Below, in pieces: positions 40,022 to 48,657 of a stretch of DNA of 64,000 nt. The first letter of the stretch is position 1. Each line of letters opens with the position of its first letter. Below the pieces are notes generated by a model. It ran no database searches and was not told where the DNA came from. It saw nothing but the letters and a program-made list of their open reading frames with translations. The DNA is from Rathayibacter sp. VKM Ac-2760 (lineage in GTDB: Bacteria; Actinomycetota; Actinomycetes; Actinomycetales; Microbacteriaceae), in the NCBI RefSeq assembly GCF_009834185.1, contig NZ_CP047173.1, forward strand, positions 2,418,001 through 2,482,000. The letters are read 5' to 3'. Made by a program: the position numbers and the translations under genes.

Positions 40022-41707
40022 GTGAGCAGTCACCCGCCCCGCCCCTGGATCCGCAGCTACGCAGACGGCGTTCCGGAGGAGCTGGAGCTCCCCACCGGCT
40101 CGCTCGTCGACATCGTGACGGAGTCGGCCGAGCGCTATCCGCACCAGGTCGCCCTCGAGTTCTTCGGCCGCTCGACCAGCTACGCCCAGCTCGCCGACGA
40201 GGTGGAGAGGGCCGCGGAGGGGCTGCGCCGGCTCGGCGTCCGCTCGGGCGACCCCGTCGCGCTGATCCTGCCGAACTGCCCGCAGCACGTCGTCGCGTTC
40301 TACGCGGTGCTGCGCCTGGGCGCGGTCGTCGTCGAGCACAACCCGCTCTACACGCCGCGCGAGCTGCGCCACCAGTTCGAGGACCACGGCGCGCGGGTCG
40401 CGATCGCCTGGGACCGGGTCGTCCCGCTGGTGCAGGAGCTGCCCGCCGACCTCGGCGTCGAGTCGGTCGTCTCCGTCGACCTCACCCGCGCGATGCCGGC
40501 GCCGATGCGCGCGGCACTCCGGCTCCCGCTGAAGAAGGCCCGCGAGTCGCGCGCCGCGCTGACCGGCAGGGTCCGCGGCGCGATCGAGTGGGACGCACTG
40601 CTGCGCCGCCGACTCGACCCGGCGCACCCCCGCCCGACGGCCGAGGACCTCGCCGTCATCCAGTACACCAGCGGCACCACCGGCACCCCGAAGGGCGCCG
40701 AGCTGACCCACCTCAACCTCACCGCGAACGCCGCGCAGTCGCGCGCCTGGGTGCCCACGGTGCGCCGCGGCGACTGCGTCGTCTACGCGGTGCTGCCGAT
40801 GTTCCACGCCTACGGGCTCACGCTCTGCCTCACCTTCGCGATGAGCATGGGGGCGCGTCTGGTCCTGTTCCCGAAGTTCGATCCGGATCTGGTGCTCAAG
40901 GTGGTGCGGAAGCACCCGGCGACCTTCCTCCCCGCGGTGCCGCCGATCGCCGAGCGGCTCGCGCTGCGCGCACAGGAGAAGGGCGTCTCGCTGCAGGGGA
41001 TCGAGATCGCGATCTCCGGAGCGATGCCGCTCGATCCCGCGCTGGTCGAGTCCTTCGAGGCGCTGACCGGCGGCACCCTCGTCGAGGGCTACGGGCTCTC
41101 CGAGACCTCACCCGTGCTGATGGCGAACCCGGTCGGCCCCACGCGGCGGGCCGGCACCGTCGGTCTGCCGCTGCCGGGCACCGACGTGCGCATCGTCGAT
41201 CCGGAGGACCCGGAGACCGAGGTCGAGGCCGGGGCCGCGGGCGAGCTCGTGGTGCGCGGGCCGCAGGTGTTCCGCGGCTACCACCGCAAGCCCGACGAGA
41301 CCGCTGCCGCCTTCACCGCCGACGGCTGGTTCCGCACCGGCGACATCGCCCGGATCGACGACGACGGCTTCGTCACGATCGTCGACCGGATCAAGGAGCT
41401 GATCATCTCCGGCGGCTTCAACGTCTCGCCGTCCGAGGTGGAGGACGTGCTCCGCCGGCTGCCCGCCGTCCGGGACGTCGCCGTCGTCGGGCTGCCCGAC
41501 GCGCGCAGCGGCGAGCAGGTCGCCGCGGCGGTCGTGCTCGAGCCCGGCGCGCACCTCGACCAGGAGGAGGCGCGCCGGGTCGTCCGCGAGGCGCTCACGC
41601 CCTACAAGGTGCCCAAGCGGATCGCGGTCGTCGACGAACTGCCGCGCAGCATGATCGGCAAGGTGCTGCGGCGCGAGGTGAAGGCGCTGCTCCTCGACGA
41701 GAGCTGA
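40022..41707 (+). CDS. Long-chain fatty acid-CoA ligase
   Basis: 561-residue ANL-family adenylating enzyme activating fatty acids to acyl-CoA. The AMP-binding motif YTSGTTGTPKGAELTH, EGYGLSETSPV, the GWFRTGDIARID hinge region with IDRIKELIISGGFNVSP-like sequence (DRIKELIISGGFNVSPSEVE), and the catalytic Lys in MIGKVLRREV are intact. TAGAGT (40009-40014) lies 7 nt before this GTG with no ribosome binding site, so leaderless translation is likely. An in-frame GTG three codons upstream would overlap the -10 box. Confidence 0.93.
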   Translation: MSSHPPRPWIRSYADGVPEELELPTGSLVDIVTESAERYPHQVALEFFGRSTSYAQLADEVERAAEGLRRLGVRSGDPVALILPNCPQHVVAFYAVLRLGAVVVEHNPLYTPRELRHQFEDHGARVAIAWDRVVPLVQELPADLGVESVVSVDLTRAMPAPMRAALRLPLKKARESRAALTGRVRGAIEWDALLRRRLDPAHPRPTAEDLAVIQYTSGTTGTPKGAELTHLNLTANAAQSRAWVPTVRRGDCVVYAVLPMFHAYGLTLCLTFAMSMGARLVLFPKFDPDLVLKVVRKHPATFLPAVPPIAERLALRAQEKGVSLQGIEIAISGAMPLDPALVESFEALTGGTLVEGYGLSETSPVLMANPVGPTRRAGTVGLPLPGTDVRIVDPEDPETEVEAGAAGELVVRGPQVFRGYHRKPDETAAAFTADGWFRTGDIARIDDDGFVTIVDRIKELIISGGFNVSPSEVEDVLRRLPAVRDVAVVGLPDARSGEQVAAAVVLEPGAHLDQEEARRVVREALTPYKVPKRIAVVDELPRSMIGKVLRREVKALLLDES

Positions 41708-41743
41708 GGGGCGGCGGGCCGAGGCGCGGCGGGCGCGACGGGT

Positions 41744-42448
41744 TCAGAAGTCGAAGCCGCCGCCGAAGTCGCCGCCACCGCCGAAGTCGCCTCCGCCACC
41801 GAAGTCACCGCCGCCACCGAAGTCGCCGTCGCCCGCGTCGGCGCCGTAGTCGCCGCCCGCGTCGCCGCCACCGTCGCCCGCACCGTCCGCTCCCGCGTCG
41901 CCGCCGTCCGCGCCGTCGGCCTGCACCGCCTCGCCGCCGGCGTCCGGCAGGAACGCGTCGGCGATGGCCGAGCCGATCACGAAGCCCGCGATCGTGCCGA
42001 GCATCGACGAGGCGAGGACGCCGCCGAAGCCCATGCCGCCGGCGCCGCCGCCGGAGAAGCGCCGCTCCATGAATCCGGGCTGGCGCAGCTCGCTGCGGGT
42101 CGCCGACTTGGCGAGCGCCTGCGCGTCGTCCGAGCGCGGAGCGTCGCCCGCGGGCGCGCCCTCGCTCAGCTCGCGGAAGACCTGCTGGCGCTGCTCGGGG
42201 GTGAGCTGCTCGAACGCCTCGCGGTGCACCTGCTCGATCGCCTCCGGCGGGGCGGTGCGGAGGAGGTAGCGGTAGCGCTCGATGGCGATCTCGTCCTGGC
42301 TCCGTGCGGACTGCGCGGTCGGGGTGCCGTAGGCGGGCGCGGCGCCGTCCGCGCGGCGCTCAGCCGCGGCGGGGGCGGGGTAGCCGGTGGCCGGTCGGCG
42401 GTCCTCCGGGCGCTCCTCGCGCCCCAGCAGTCGGTCCAGGAATCCCAT
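41744..42448 (-). CDS. Gly/Asp-rich membrane-associated hypothetical protein
   Basis: 234 residues, start ATG behind a strong GAGGAGGAGATC. GFLDRLLGREERPEDRR opens the chain, followed by a helical domain (IAIERYRYLLRTAPPEAIEQ, QLTPEQRQQVFRELSEGAPAGD), a Gly-rich hydrophobic span (GMGFGGVLASSMLGTIAGFV, about 150-175) and a C-terminal acidic tail of GGGGDF hexapeptides encoded by 18-bp repeats. Proteins like this are sometimes annotated only as hypothetical. I do not know a function. The repeat tail and the QLTPEQRQQVF helix are its notable parts. Confidence 0.75.
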   Translation of the reverse strand: MGFLDRLLGREERPEDRRPATGYPAPAAAERRADGAAPAYGTPTAQSARSQDEIAIERYRYLLRTAPPEAIEQVHREAFEQLTPEQRQQVFRELSEGAPAGDAPRSDDAQALAKSATRSELRQPGFMERRFSGGGAGGMGFGGVLASSMLGTIAGFVIGSAIADAFLPDAGGEAVQADGADGGDAGADGAGDGGGDAGGDYGADAGDGDFGGGGDFGGGGDFGGGGDFGGGFDF

Positions 42449-42561
42449 GATCTCCTCCTCGGCGCCGCAGGATGCGCACGCACAGCGCAACGCTATGCCT
42501 CGCTCCGCGGTGCTCGCTGAGGGTTCACTCAGAGGGAGCCCGACGTCCGCGGGCGGGCGGG

Positions 42562-42600
42562 GGTCTCGAGACGCCCCTCTGGGGCTACTCGACCGGCAAG
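42562..42600 (+). repeat. Dispersed intergenic repeat, single diverged copy
   Basis: GGTCTCGAGACGCCCC, TCT, GGGGCTACTCGACCGGCAAG. It keeps the family ends but with changed palindrome arms (CCCC/GGGG), a compensatory change that preserves the hairpin. It lies just beyond the lacI stop. Confidence 0.85.
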
Positions 42601-42607
42601 CGGTCGG

Positions 42608-43624
42608 TCAAGCCGACTCGCGGAGCACCAGCTGGTGGCGCACCGTGCGCTGCACGTCCGGGCCCGACTTCGGCAGCTCGCCCGCGATCATCGCGACCGC
42701 GAGGTCGAGCGCGTGGCGGGCGAGCTCGTCGAGGTCGACGGCGAGCGTCGTCAGCGTCGGCGCGAGCAGCCTGCCGAGCGGCAGGCCGTCGATGCCGACC
42801 ACGCGGACGTCGCCGGGCACGTCGACCCCGGCGCGGCGGCAGGCCGAGAGCACGCCGATGGCGCAGAGATCGTTGAACGCGACGATTGCGTCGGCGAGCC
42901 GCGGCCGGGCGAGGATCCGCTCGGCCGCCTCCGCCGCGGACTGCGCCGTCGGCTCCTCGGCCCGCACCACGGAGGCGTCGAGACCGTGCGCCGCGAACGC
43001 CGCGAGCAGCAGCTCCGCCCGCCGGCTCGGGCGAGAGCCGACGGAGACGTCGAGCAGCACCGGGTGCCGCACTCCCGCTTCGGCGAGATGGTCGGCCAGC
43101 GCCTCGACGGCGTCGGAGTGATCGAGCAGCACCGCCGCGCGCAGCGGGACGCCGGGCGGGTCCAGCTCCACGACCGGCACGGAGCCGAGCCGCCCGATCC
43201 ACTCGGCCGCCCGGCCGCCGAAGGTGCCGATCACGGCGTCGGTCTGCGCGCCGAGCGCCTGGATCATCCGGTCGGAGTCGGCGGCGAGACCGACGTCCGC
43301 GAGCGAGACGTTCCAGCCGCGCGCCGCGGCGACCCGCAGGACGGCGGAGGCGAGCTCCGGCGACCACGGGTTGCGCAGGTCGTCGACGACGAGGCCGAGC
43401 TGGTGCTCCCCGCCGGTGACGAGCCCCCGCCCGAATCGCGACGGCCGATAGGAGAGCTGCTCGGCGGCGTCGAGGACGCGCCGCTTCGTCGCCTCGTTGA
43501 TGCCCGGCATGCCGTTCATCGCCCGGGTGACGGTCTGGCGGGAGACGCCGGCGGCGGCCGCGACGTCGTGGATCGTCGCGCGGCCGGCCGCCTCGGCGCC
43601 GTTCAGCCGCGGAGGTCGAGCCAC
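42608..43624 (-). CDS. LacI-family transcriptional regulator
   Basis: 338 residues from the GTG at 43624, 22 nt inside the end of the fusion oxidoreductase gene. GGAG lies 8 nt before it. The N-terminal HTH is ATIHDVAAAAGVSRQTVTRA and the hinge helix region PSRFGRGLVTGG. The C-terminal periplasmic-binding-like sensor domain spans about 65-335 (HQLGLVVDDLRNPW, VVGIDGLPLGRLLAP). The long open frame upstream is not coding for it. It most likely binds the perfect GTGAACGTTCAC operators at 45661 and 45728. The effector is probably a sugar or polyol related to the enzyme's substrate. Confidence 0.92.
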   Translation of the reverse strand: MARPPRLNGAEAAGRATIHDVAAAAGVSRQTVTRAMNGMPGINEATKRRVLDAAEQLSYRPSRFGRGLVTGGEHQLGLVVDDLRNPWSPELASAVLRVAAARGWNVSLADVGLAADSDRMIQALGAQTDAVIGTFGGRAAEWIGRLGSVPVVELDPPGVPLRAAVLLDHSDAVEALADHLAEAGVRHPVLLDVSVGSRPSRRAELLLAAFAAHGLDASVVRAEEPTAQSAAEAAERILARPRLADAIVAFNDLCAIGVLSACRRAGVDVPGDVRVVGIDGLPLGRLLAPTLTTLAVDLDELARHALDLAVAMIAGELPKSGPDVQRTVRHQLVLRESA

Positions 43625-45633
43625 GCGGTCTGCTCCGGAGTCAGCTCGATCGAGAGTCCGCGCATCGACGAGCGCAGCTCGGTGATGGTGCGGGGGCCGA
43701 AGAGCGGGAAGGTCGGGAACGGCTGGGCGAGCACGTAGGCCAGCGCGATCGCGGTCGCTCCGACGCCGTGCTCGGCACCGAGCTGCTCGGCGCGGCGCAG
43801 GCGCTCGAAGTTCTCCGGACCGTAGTAGCAGCGCACCAGCTCGGCGTCGCTGGTGTCGTCGGGCCGGGCGCGACCGGTGAAGAAACCGCGCGCCTGCGAC
43901 GACCACGGCAGCAGCGGGATCTGGCGCTCGACGAGCCACTCCTTCGAGGCGCGGTCGGTGACGTGCACGCAGCCGTCCCACGGGACGTCGTAGGCCTCGG
44001 CCAGCCCGAAGTGGTTGCTCAGCGCCTGGAAGCCGGCGCGGCCGTTCGCCCGTGCGTACTCCTGCGCCTCGTCGAAGCGCGCCGGCGTCCAGTTCGAGAC
44101 GCCGTAGGAGCGGATGCGGCCGGCGCGCTGGTGCTCGTCCATCACGTCGACGAACTCGCCGACCGGCACGTCGAGGTTGTCGCGGTGCATCAGGTAGATG
44201 TCCGCGTAGTCGGTGCCCTGGCGCTCGAGGCTCTCGAGCAGCTGGCGGGTGAGCGACTCCGGATCGCAGTGGGGGGTGTGCGCGCCCTTGGTGATCACGA
44301 CGACGTCCTCGCGGATGCCGCGGTTGCGGATCCACTGACCGAGGCGGCCCTCGAGCACGCCGCCGCCGTAGATGTAGCCGGTGTCGAAGACGGTGCCGCC
44401 CTGCTCGACGAACACGTCGAAGATCGCGGAGGCGTGCGCCAGGTCGGGCTGGTTGTCGACGCCCATCACCAGTCGCGACATCCGCTTGCCGACGCCGGGG
44501 ATCTCGCCGTAGAGCATCGGCGCATCGGCGGCGACGCGCAGCGGGCGACCGGAGACGGTGGGGATGTCCGCGTCCTCGGCCTCGAACGGGAAGCGCAGAC
44601 CCAGTGCGGCGCGCCAGCGATCGAGGGTGCGCGCGGTGGCGAGCGTCTCGTCGAGCGTCATCTGCGGCGCCTCGACACGGCCGGCGGCGAGGGCGTCGGT
44701 CGTCGCGTCCGCCTCGAGTGCGTAGGGGCTCTCCCCCTCGAAGGACACGATCCGGGGATCCTCGCCCACGACGCTGATCTCGATGCCCGACTCCGCGGCG
44801 CCGAACCACGGGTCGGCCACGTGCAGGCGGCCTCGGGTGCCGTGTATCGTCAGCGCGTTCGCGTCGTCGAGCGCCACTCCGGTGCGCAGCGACGCGGTGA
44901 TGCCGCCGCGGTAGCTCGCGCGGGCGACGCTCCACTCGTCGACGCCGGTGGGGCCGAGGCTGCCCTGCGCCTCGAACTCGACGGGCTCGGCGACGGCGAC
45001 GCCGGTCGCGGCCTGCACCACGGCCGCCGCGGCGGTGACGGTGTAGCCGCCGACGTCGAGGATGCCGCCACCGGCCGTCGCGACGTCGTAGAGACGGCCG
45101 CTGCGCTCGCCGGTGCGGAAGGAGAAGGAGGCGTCGATGTGCACGACGTCGCCGATCACGCCGTCGCGGACCAGGTCGAGCAGGGCGGCCGTCTGCGGGT
45201 GGAAGCGGTACATGTACGCCTCGACCAGCGGCAGACCGGCCTGGCGCGCGGCGTCGACCAGCACCATCGCCGTGCCGTGGTTCACCGCCAGCGGCTTCTC
45301 GCAGAGCACGGCCTTGCCGGCCTCGAGCGCCTGCAGCACGAGCGCGGCGTGGCCGGTGTGCACGGTGGAGATGTAGACGGCGGTGACGGCCGGATCGGCG
45401 AGGACCTCGGCGTAGGAGCCGCCGGTCGCGTCGGCGAAGCCGTGCTCGACGGCCTCGGCGGCGAAGGCGGCGGCGCGGCCGGAGTCGGAGCTGCCGGCGG
45501 CGACGAGGCGGGCGCCCCGCTCGCTCGCGGGCAGCTGCGACAGGAACCGGCGGGCGATTCCGCCGGGCCCGAGCACCGCCCAGCCGGGTGCGGCGGTGCT
45601 GGAGTCGGTGCGGGTGGTGGTGGTGTCGGACAT
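43603..45633 (-). CDS. Bifunctional Gfo/Idh/MocA oxidoreductase - aldo/keto reductase fusion
   Basis: 676 residues from the ATG at 45633. Residues about 12-350 are a Gfo/Idh/MocA dehydrogenase: Rossmann motif WAVLGPGGIARRFLSQL, EKP motif in AVLCEKPLAVNH, then the C-terminal alpha/beta domain. Residues about 365-676 are an aldo/keto reductase: TVFDTGYIYGGG (Asp, Tyr), VVVITKGAH (Lys), DIYLMHRDN (His), LLPWSSQARGFF. The tetrad looks complete, so both halves could be active. Paired redox halves could epimerise or deoxygenate a sugar via a keto intermediate, an inference. Promoter and operators lie within 110 nt upstream. The upstream in-frame start would sit inside operator 1 and was rejected. 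Confidence 0.9.
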   Translation of the reverse strand: MSDTTTTRTDSSTAAPGWAVLGPGGIARRFLSQLPASERGARLVAAGSSDSGRAAAFAAEAVEHGFADATGGSYAEVLADPAVTAVYISTVHTGHAALVLQALEAGKAVLCEKPLAVNHGTAMVLVDAARQAGLPLVEAYMYRFHPQTAALLDLVRDGVIGDVVHIDASFSFRTGERSGRLYDVATAGGGILDVGGYTVTAAAAVVQAATGVAVAEPVEFEAQGSLGPTGVDEWSVARASYRGGITASLRTGVALDDANALTIHGTRGRLHVADPWFGAAESGIEISVVGEDPRIVSFEGESPYALEADATTDALAAGRVEAPQMTLDETLATARTLDRWRAALGLRFPFEAEDADIPTVSGRPLRVAADAPMLYGEIPGVGKRMSRLVMGVDNQPDLAHASAIFDVFVEQGGTVFDTGYIYGGGVLEGRLGQWIRNRGIREDVVVITKGAHTPHCDPESLTRQLLESLERQGTDYADIYLMHRDNLDVPVGEFVDVMDEHQRAGRIRSYGVSNWTPARFDEAQEYARANGRAGFQALSNHFGLAEAYDVPWDGCVHVTDRASKEWLVERQIPLLPWSSQARGFFTGRARPDDTSDAELVRCYYGPENFERLRRAEQLGAEHGVGATAIALAYVLAQPFPTFPLFGPRTITELRSSMRGLSIELTPEQTAWLDLRG

Positions 45634-45660
45634 GCGTGTCCCTCTCGCGGCCTCGTTGAC

Positions 45661-45672
45661 GTGAACGTTCAC
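45661..45672. promoter_or_regulatory. LacI-type operator O1
   Basis: GTGAACGTTCAC, a perfect 12-bp palindrome with the central CpG typical of LacI-family sites. It lies just downstream of the TAGCGT -10 box and covers the expected transcription start of the fusion oxidoreductase gene. Confidence 0.85.
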
Positions 45673-45677
45673 GCACC

Positions 45678-45707
45678 ACGCTAGGCCGCTGTATCCGGCT
45701 CCGTCAA
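45678..45707 (-). promoter_or_regulatory. Promoter of the fusion oxidoreductase-lacI unit
   Basis: Minus strand: TTGACG (45707-45702), an 18-nt spacer, TAGCGT (45683-45678), a good sigma-70-type promoter. It is flanked by two identical operators. Confidence 0.8.
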
Positions 45708-45727
45708 GGGCGCTGACGCCGAAGTCC

Positions 45728-45739
45728 GTGAACGTTCAC
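45728..45739. promoter_or_regulatory. LacI-type operator O2
   Basis: A second perfect GTGAACGTTCAC, upstream of the -35 box and 67 bp from O1 (start to start). Twin sites bracketing the promoter suggest repression by looping. Confidence 0.85.
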
Positions 45740-45750
45740 CTGCCCGGACG

Positions 45751-45801
45751 AAGAAACGCTCCCCCGCCCCGGTCCCTCTCGGGAGCGGTGGCGGAGGAGC
45801 G
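45751..45801 (-). terminator. Terminator of pspC gene
   Basis: Minus strand CGCTCCTCCGCC (45801-45790) pairs with GGCGGGGGAGCG (45768-45757) with one mismatch, followed by TTTCTT. It ends the pspC message before the operator region. Confidence 0.7.
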
Positions 45802-45830
45802 TCGCGGTCGATCCGGCGGGGCCGGCCGGA

Positions 45831-46013
45831 TCACTTCTGCTTCGGGACGACCACCCACATCACGAGGTAGGCGATGATCTGCGGCCCGGGGAGCAGGCAG
45901 GAGAGCACGAACAGCAGCCGGACCAGGAAGGGGCTCCAGCCGAAGCGGTTAGCGAGGCCGGCGCAGACGCCGGCGATGATCTTGCCCCGACGGGGGCGCA
46001 CGAGAGTAGCCAT
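45831..46013 (-). CDS. PspC domain protein
   Basis: 60 residues. RPRRGKIIAGVCAGLANRFGW is the PspC signature, followed by one or two hydrophobic segments (FLVRLLFVLSCLLPGPQ, IIAYLVMWVVVP). Such small PspC proteins sit in the membrane and in larger actinobacterial proteins couple to envelope-stress regulators. No sensor kinase or TcsR-type regulator lies beside it. GGAGG is only one base from the ATG, so initiation may be weak. A terminator follows. Confidence 0.85.
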   Translation of the reverse strand: MATLVRPRRGKIIAGVCAGLANRFGWSPFLVRLLFVLSCLLPGPQIIAYLVMWVVVPKQK

Positions 46014-46071
46014 GCCTCCACTCTGGCGCAGGCGTGCTGAGTGCGGCATCCGGGGAACCCCCGGAAGAGGG

Positions 46072-47115
46072 CTAGGGGGTGCCGCTCGAGCGCTCGGGGT
46101 CACCGCTCGGGCGCTCGGAGGCGATGCGGCGCGCGAAGGCCGCGGCCGCGCCCGCGTCCTCCTCCGGCCAGACCACGCGGAAGCGCTCGAAGACGACCGT
46201 GCCGATGCCGGCGGGCGACTCGCGGGCGAAGTAGCGGCGGTGCCCCTCGAGCCAGGAGTCGCGGGAGCGGTCCTTCTCGCCCTCGTCCCAGGCGAAGTCG
46301 TCGTCGACGCTGTCCAGCTCGCCGAGGCGGATCTCCGTCGTGAGCAGCACCACCCGGGCGAGGCCGGCCCCGTCGCAGACGATCCAGTGCTCGCCGACGC
46401 GGGGCACGGGCTCGTCGCCCGCGAGCGAGGCGGTCGCGGTCTTGACGCCCCGGCGCACCAGGGCGAGCAGCTCGTCGGCCAGCTCGACCGAGTCGCCGAA
46501 GGACTCGACGAGCGGGAGGACCTCCTGCACCGTCGCGTCGTGGCGCCGGAAGGCGGCCCACAGCTCCGCCGCCGAGGCCGCGTCCGGCTCGGGCAGCGGC
46601 GTGCGCTCCGGCTCCTCGGGCAGCAGCGGGAGCAGATTGGCGCCGGCGAGGGCGGCCGGCTCGTCCGGATGGTTGTCCGGCGTCGCGACCTGCTCGAACG
46701 GCCAGCGCAGCAGCAGCCAGCGCCGGGAGTAGGCGTCGAACTCCTCCTCGAGCCGGGAGCCCACGAGAGACGGCACGACCCACCACGAGGCCTCGGCGCT
46801 CCCGCCGTCCCCCGGCCGGAGGCTGAGCGCGCCCAGCACCTCGGTCCAGTCCGCGCCGACCAGGAGGTAGGCGAAGGCGCTCCGCTCGCGGGCGGCGGAC
46901 TCGAGCCGCCGCAGCGCGCGCAGGTCGTCGCCCGGCGAGGCGGACGGCAGTGCGCTCGGGTCACCCTCGGGGAGCAGCGCGGCGAGCCAGTCCCGGTGCT
47001 TCGCCAGCACCGGATGCAGCAGATCGGCGTCGCTGGAGACGAGCGGGCGCAGGAACGCCCCGCCCGGCAGGTCGAGCCGCGCGGGAACGGCGGCGTCGTC
47101 GGGCAGCGTGGTCAC
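46072..47115 (-). CDS. GNAT-like - ASCH domain fusion protein
   Basis: 347 residues. The N-terminal half (LPGGAFLRPLVSSDADLL, FAYLLVGADWTEVLGALSL, WWVVPSLVGSRLEEEFD) resembles a degenerate GNAT acetyltransferase. The C-terminal half (about 205-330: LWAAFRRHDATVQEV, ELLALVRRGVKTATASLA, VGEHWIVCDGAGLARVV, ASP/GLU-rich WDEGEKDRSRDSWLEGHRRYF) is an ASCH domain, a PUA-like fold predicted to bind RNA or modified nucleosides. The GTG at 47115 follows GGAGGCGCTC. It lies 27 nt from gatB and may be cotranscribed with gatCAB. The function is unknown. The ASCH call is firmer than the GNAT one. Confidence 0.78.
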   Translation of the reverse strand: MTTLPDDAAVPARLDLPGGAFLRPLVSSDADLLHPVLAKHRDWLAALLPEGDPSALPSASPGDDLRALRRLESAARERSAFAYLLVGADWTEVLGALSLRPGDGGSAEASWWVVPSLVGSRLEEEFDAYSRRWLLLRWPFEQVATPDNHPDEPAALAGANLLPLLPEEPERTPLPEPDAASAAELWAAFRRHDATVQEVLPLVESFGDSVELADELLALVRRGVKTATASLAGDEPVPRVGEHWIVCDGAGLARVVLLTTEIRLGELDSVDDDFAWDEGEKDRSRDSWLEGHRRYFARESPAGIGTVVFERFRVVWPEEDAGAAAAFARRIASERPSGDPERSSGTP

Positions 47116-47142
47116 GAGCGCCTCCGTTCCCCGCGCCCCGGC

Positions 47143-48657
47143 TCAGCCGGCCGCGCGCTCGAGGACCAGCTCGCGGACACGCGCCGCGTCGGCCTGGCCC
47201 TTCATCGCCTTCATCACGGCGCCGATGACCGCACCGGCGGCCTGGACCCTGCCGTCGCGGATCTTCGCGAGCACGTCCGGCTGCGCGGCGAGGGCCGCAT
47301 CGATCGCCTCGATCAGCGCGCCGTCGTCCGAGACGACCGCGAGACCGCGGGCGTCGACGACCTCCTGCGGGGTGCCTTCGCCGGCGATGACGCCCTGGAG
47401 CACCTCCCGGGCGAGCCGGTCGGTGAGGGTGCCCGCCTCGATCAGCTTCGCGAGCTCCGCGATCTGCTCGGGGGCGACCAGTTCGGCCGGGTCCTGACCC
47501 GCGGCGTTGGCGAGCCGCGCGACCTCGCCGGTCCACCACTTGCGGGCGGCCTGCGGTGTGGCGCCGGCGGCGACGGTCTCGGTGATCTCGGCGAGCAGTC
47601 CGCTGTTCGCGACGTCCTGGAACTCGAGGTCGGTGAAGCCCCAGTCGGCCTTCAGCCGGCGGCGGCGGGCGGCGGGCTTCTCGGGCAGCGCGGCGCGCAG
47701 CTCCTCGATCAGCTCGGGGCTCGGCACCACGGGCAGCAGGTCGGGCTCGGGGAAGTAGCGGTAGTCGTCGGCGTCGCTCTTCGGGCGGCCGGCCGAGGTG
47801 CGGCCGGTGTCCTCGTGCCAGTGCCGCGTCTCCTGCGTGATCGTGCCGCCGGCGGCGAGGATCGCGCCCTGCCGCTGGATCTCGTAGCGGACGGCGCGCT
47901 CGACCGAGCGGAGCGAGTTGACGTTCTTGGTCTCGGTGCGGGTGCCGAGCTTCTCCTGGCCGATCGGCTTGAGCGAGACGTTGGCGTCGCAGCGGAGGTT
48001 GCCGCGCTCCATCTTCGCGTCGGAGATGCCGAGCGCGAGGACGATGTCGCGGATGGTCGCGACATAGGCCTTGGCGTACTCCGGCGCGCTCCTGCCCGCG
48101 CCGTGGATCGGCTTCGTGACGATCTCGACGAGCGGGACGCCGGCGCGGTTGTAGTCGACCAGCGAGTACTCCGCGCCCTGGATGCGGCCGGTGGCGCCGC
48201 CGACGTGGGTCAGCTTGCCCGCGTCCTCCTCCATGTGGGCGCGCTCGATCGGGATGTGCACGACGCTGCCGTCGGCGAGCTCGACCTCGACCGAGCCCTC
48301 GAACGCGATCGGCTCGTCGAACTGCGAGATCTGGTAGTTCTTCGCCATGTCCGGGTAGAAGTAGTTCTTCCGGGCGAAGCGGCTCGACGGCGCGATCGAG
48401 CAGCCGAGCGCGAGGCCGAGGCTGATCGAGTAGCGGACGGCCTGCTCGTTGACGACCGGCAGCGAGCCGGGCAGGCCGAGGCACACCGGCGTCGTGTTGG
48501 TGTTCGGCTCGGAGCCGGCGATGTTCGGGGCGTCCGAGAACATCTTGGTCTTCGTGTTGAGCTCGATGTGCACCTCGAAGCCGAGGACCGGCTCGAAGCG
48601 CTCGAAGACCTCGTCGTAGTCCATCAGCTCGGGGGCGGACGTGTGCGCGGACGCCAT
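47143..48657 (-). CDS. gatB: Asp-tRNA(Asn)/Glu-tRNA(Gln) amidotransferase subunit B
   Basis: 504 residues. GatB kinase domain with VLGFEVHIELNTKTKMFSDA, GSEPNTNTTPVCLGLPGSLP, DYNRAGVPLVEI, then the helical tail and YqeY domain. It phosphorylates the tRNA-bound Glu or Asp before amidation by GatA. The ATG overlaps the gatA stop (TGATG). The gatC-gatA-gatB order is standard, with all junctions overlapping. Confidence 0.97.
   Translation of the reverse strand: MASAHTSAPELMDYDEVFERFEPVLGFEVHIELNTKTKMFSDAPNIAGSEPNTNTTPVCLGLPGSLPVVNEQAVRYSISLGLALGCSIAPSSRFARKNYFYPDMAKNYQISQFDEPIAFEGSVEVELADGSVVHIPIERAHMEEDAGKLTHVGGATGRIQGAEYSLVDYNRAGVPLVEIVTKPIHGAGRSAPEYAKAYVATIRDIVLALGISDAKMERGNLRCDANVSLKPIGQEKLGTRTETKNVNSLRSVERAVRYEIQRQGAILAAGGTITQETRHWHEDTGRTSAGRPKSDADDYRYFPEPDLLPVVPSPELIEELRAALPEKPAARRRRLKADWGFTDLEFQDVANSGLLAEITETVAAGATPQAARKWWTGEVARLANAAGQDPAELVAPEQIAELAKLIEAGTLTDRLAREVLQGVIAGEGTPQEVVDARGLAVVSDDGALIEAIDAALAAQPDVLAKIRDGRVQAAGAVIGAVMKAMKGQADAARVRELVLERAAG

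Noticed and set aside
42608..45679. A 1023-codon frame that would fuse LacI with upstream sequence
   Set aside because: The N-terminal two thirds are a shadow of the fusion oxidoreductase gene. The LacI part starts at GTG 43624 with a ribosome site.
46072..46964. Alternative minus-strand frame joining pspC with an upstream Arg/Ser-rich frame
   Set aside because: The PspC domain starts at its own ATG at 46013. The upstream part is a shadow of the GNAT-ASCH gene.
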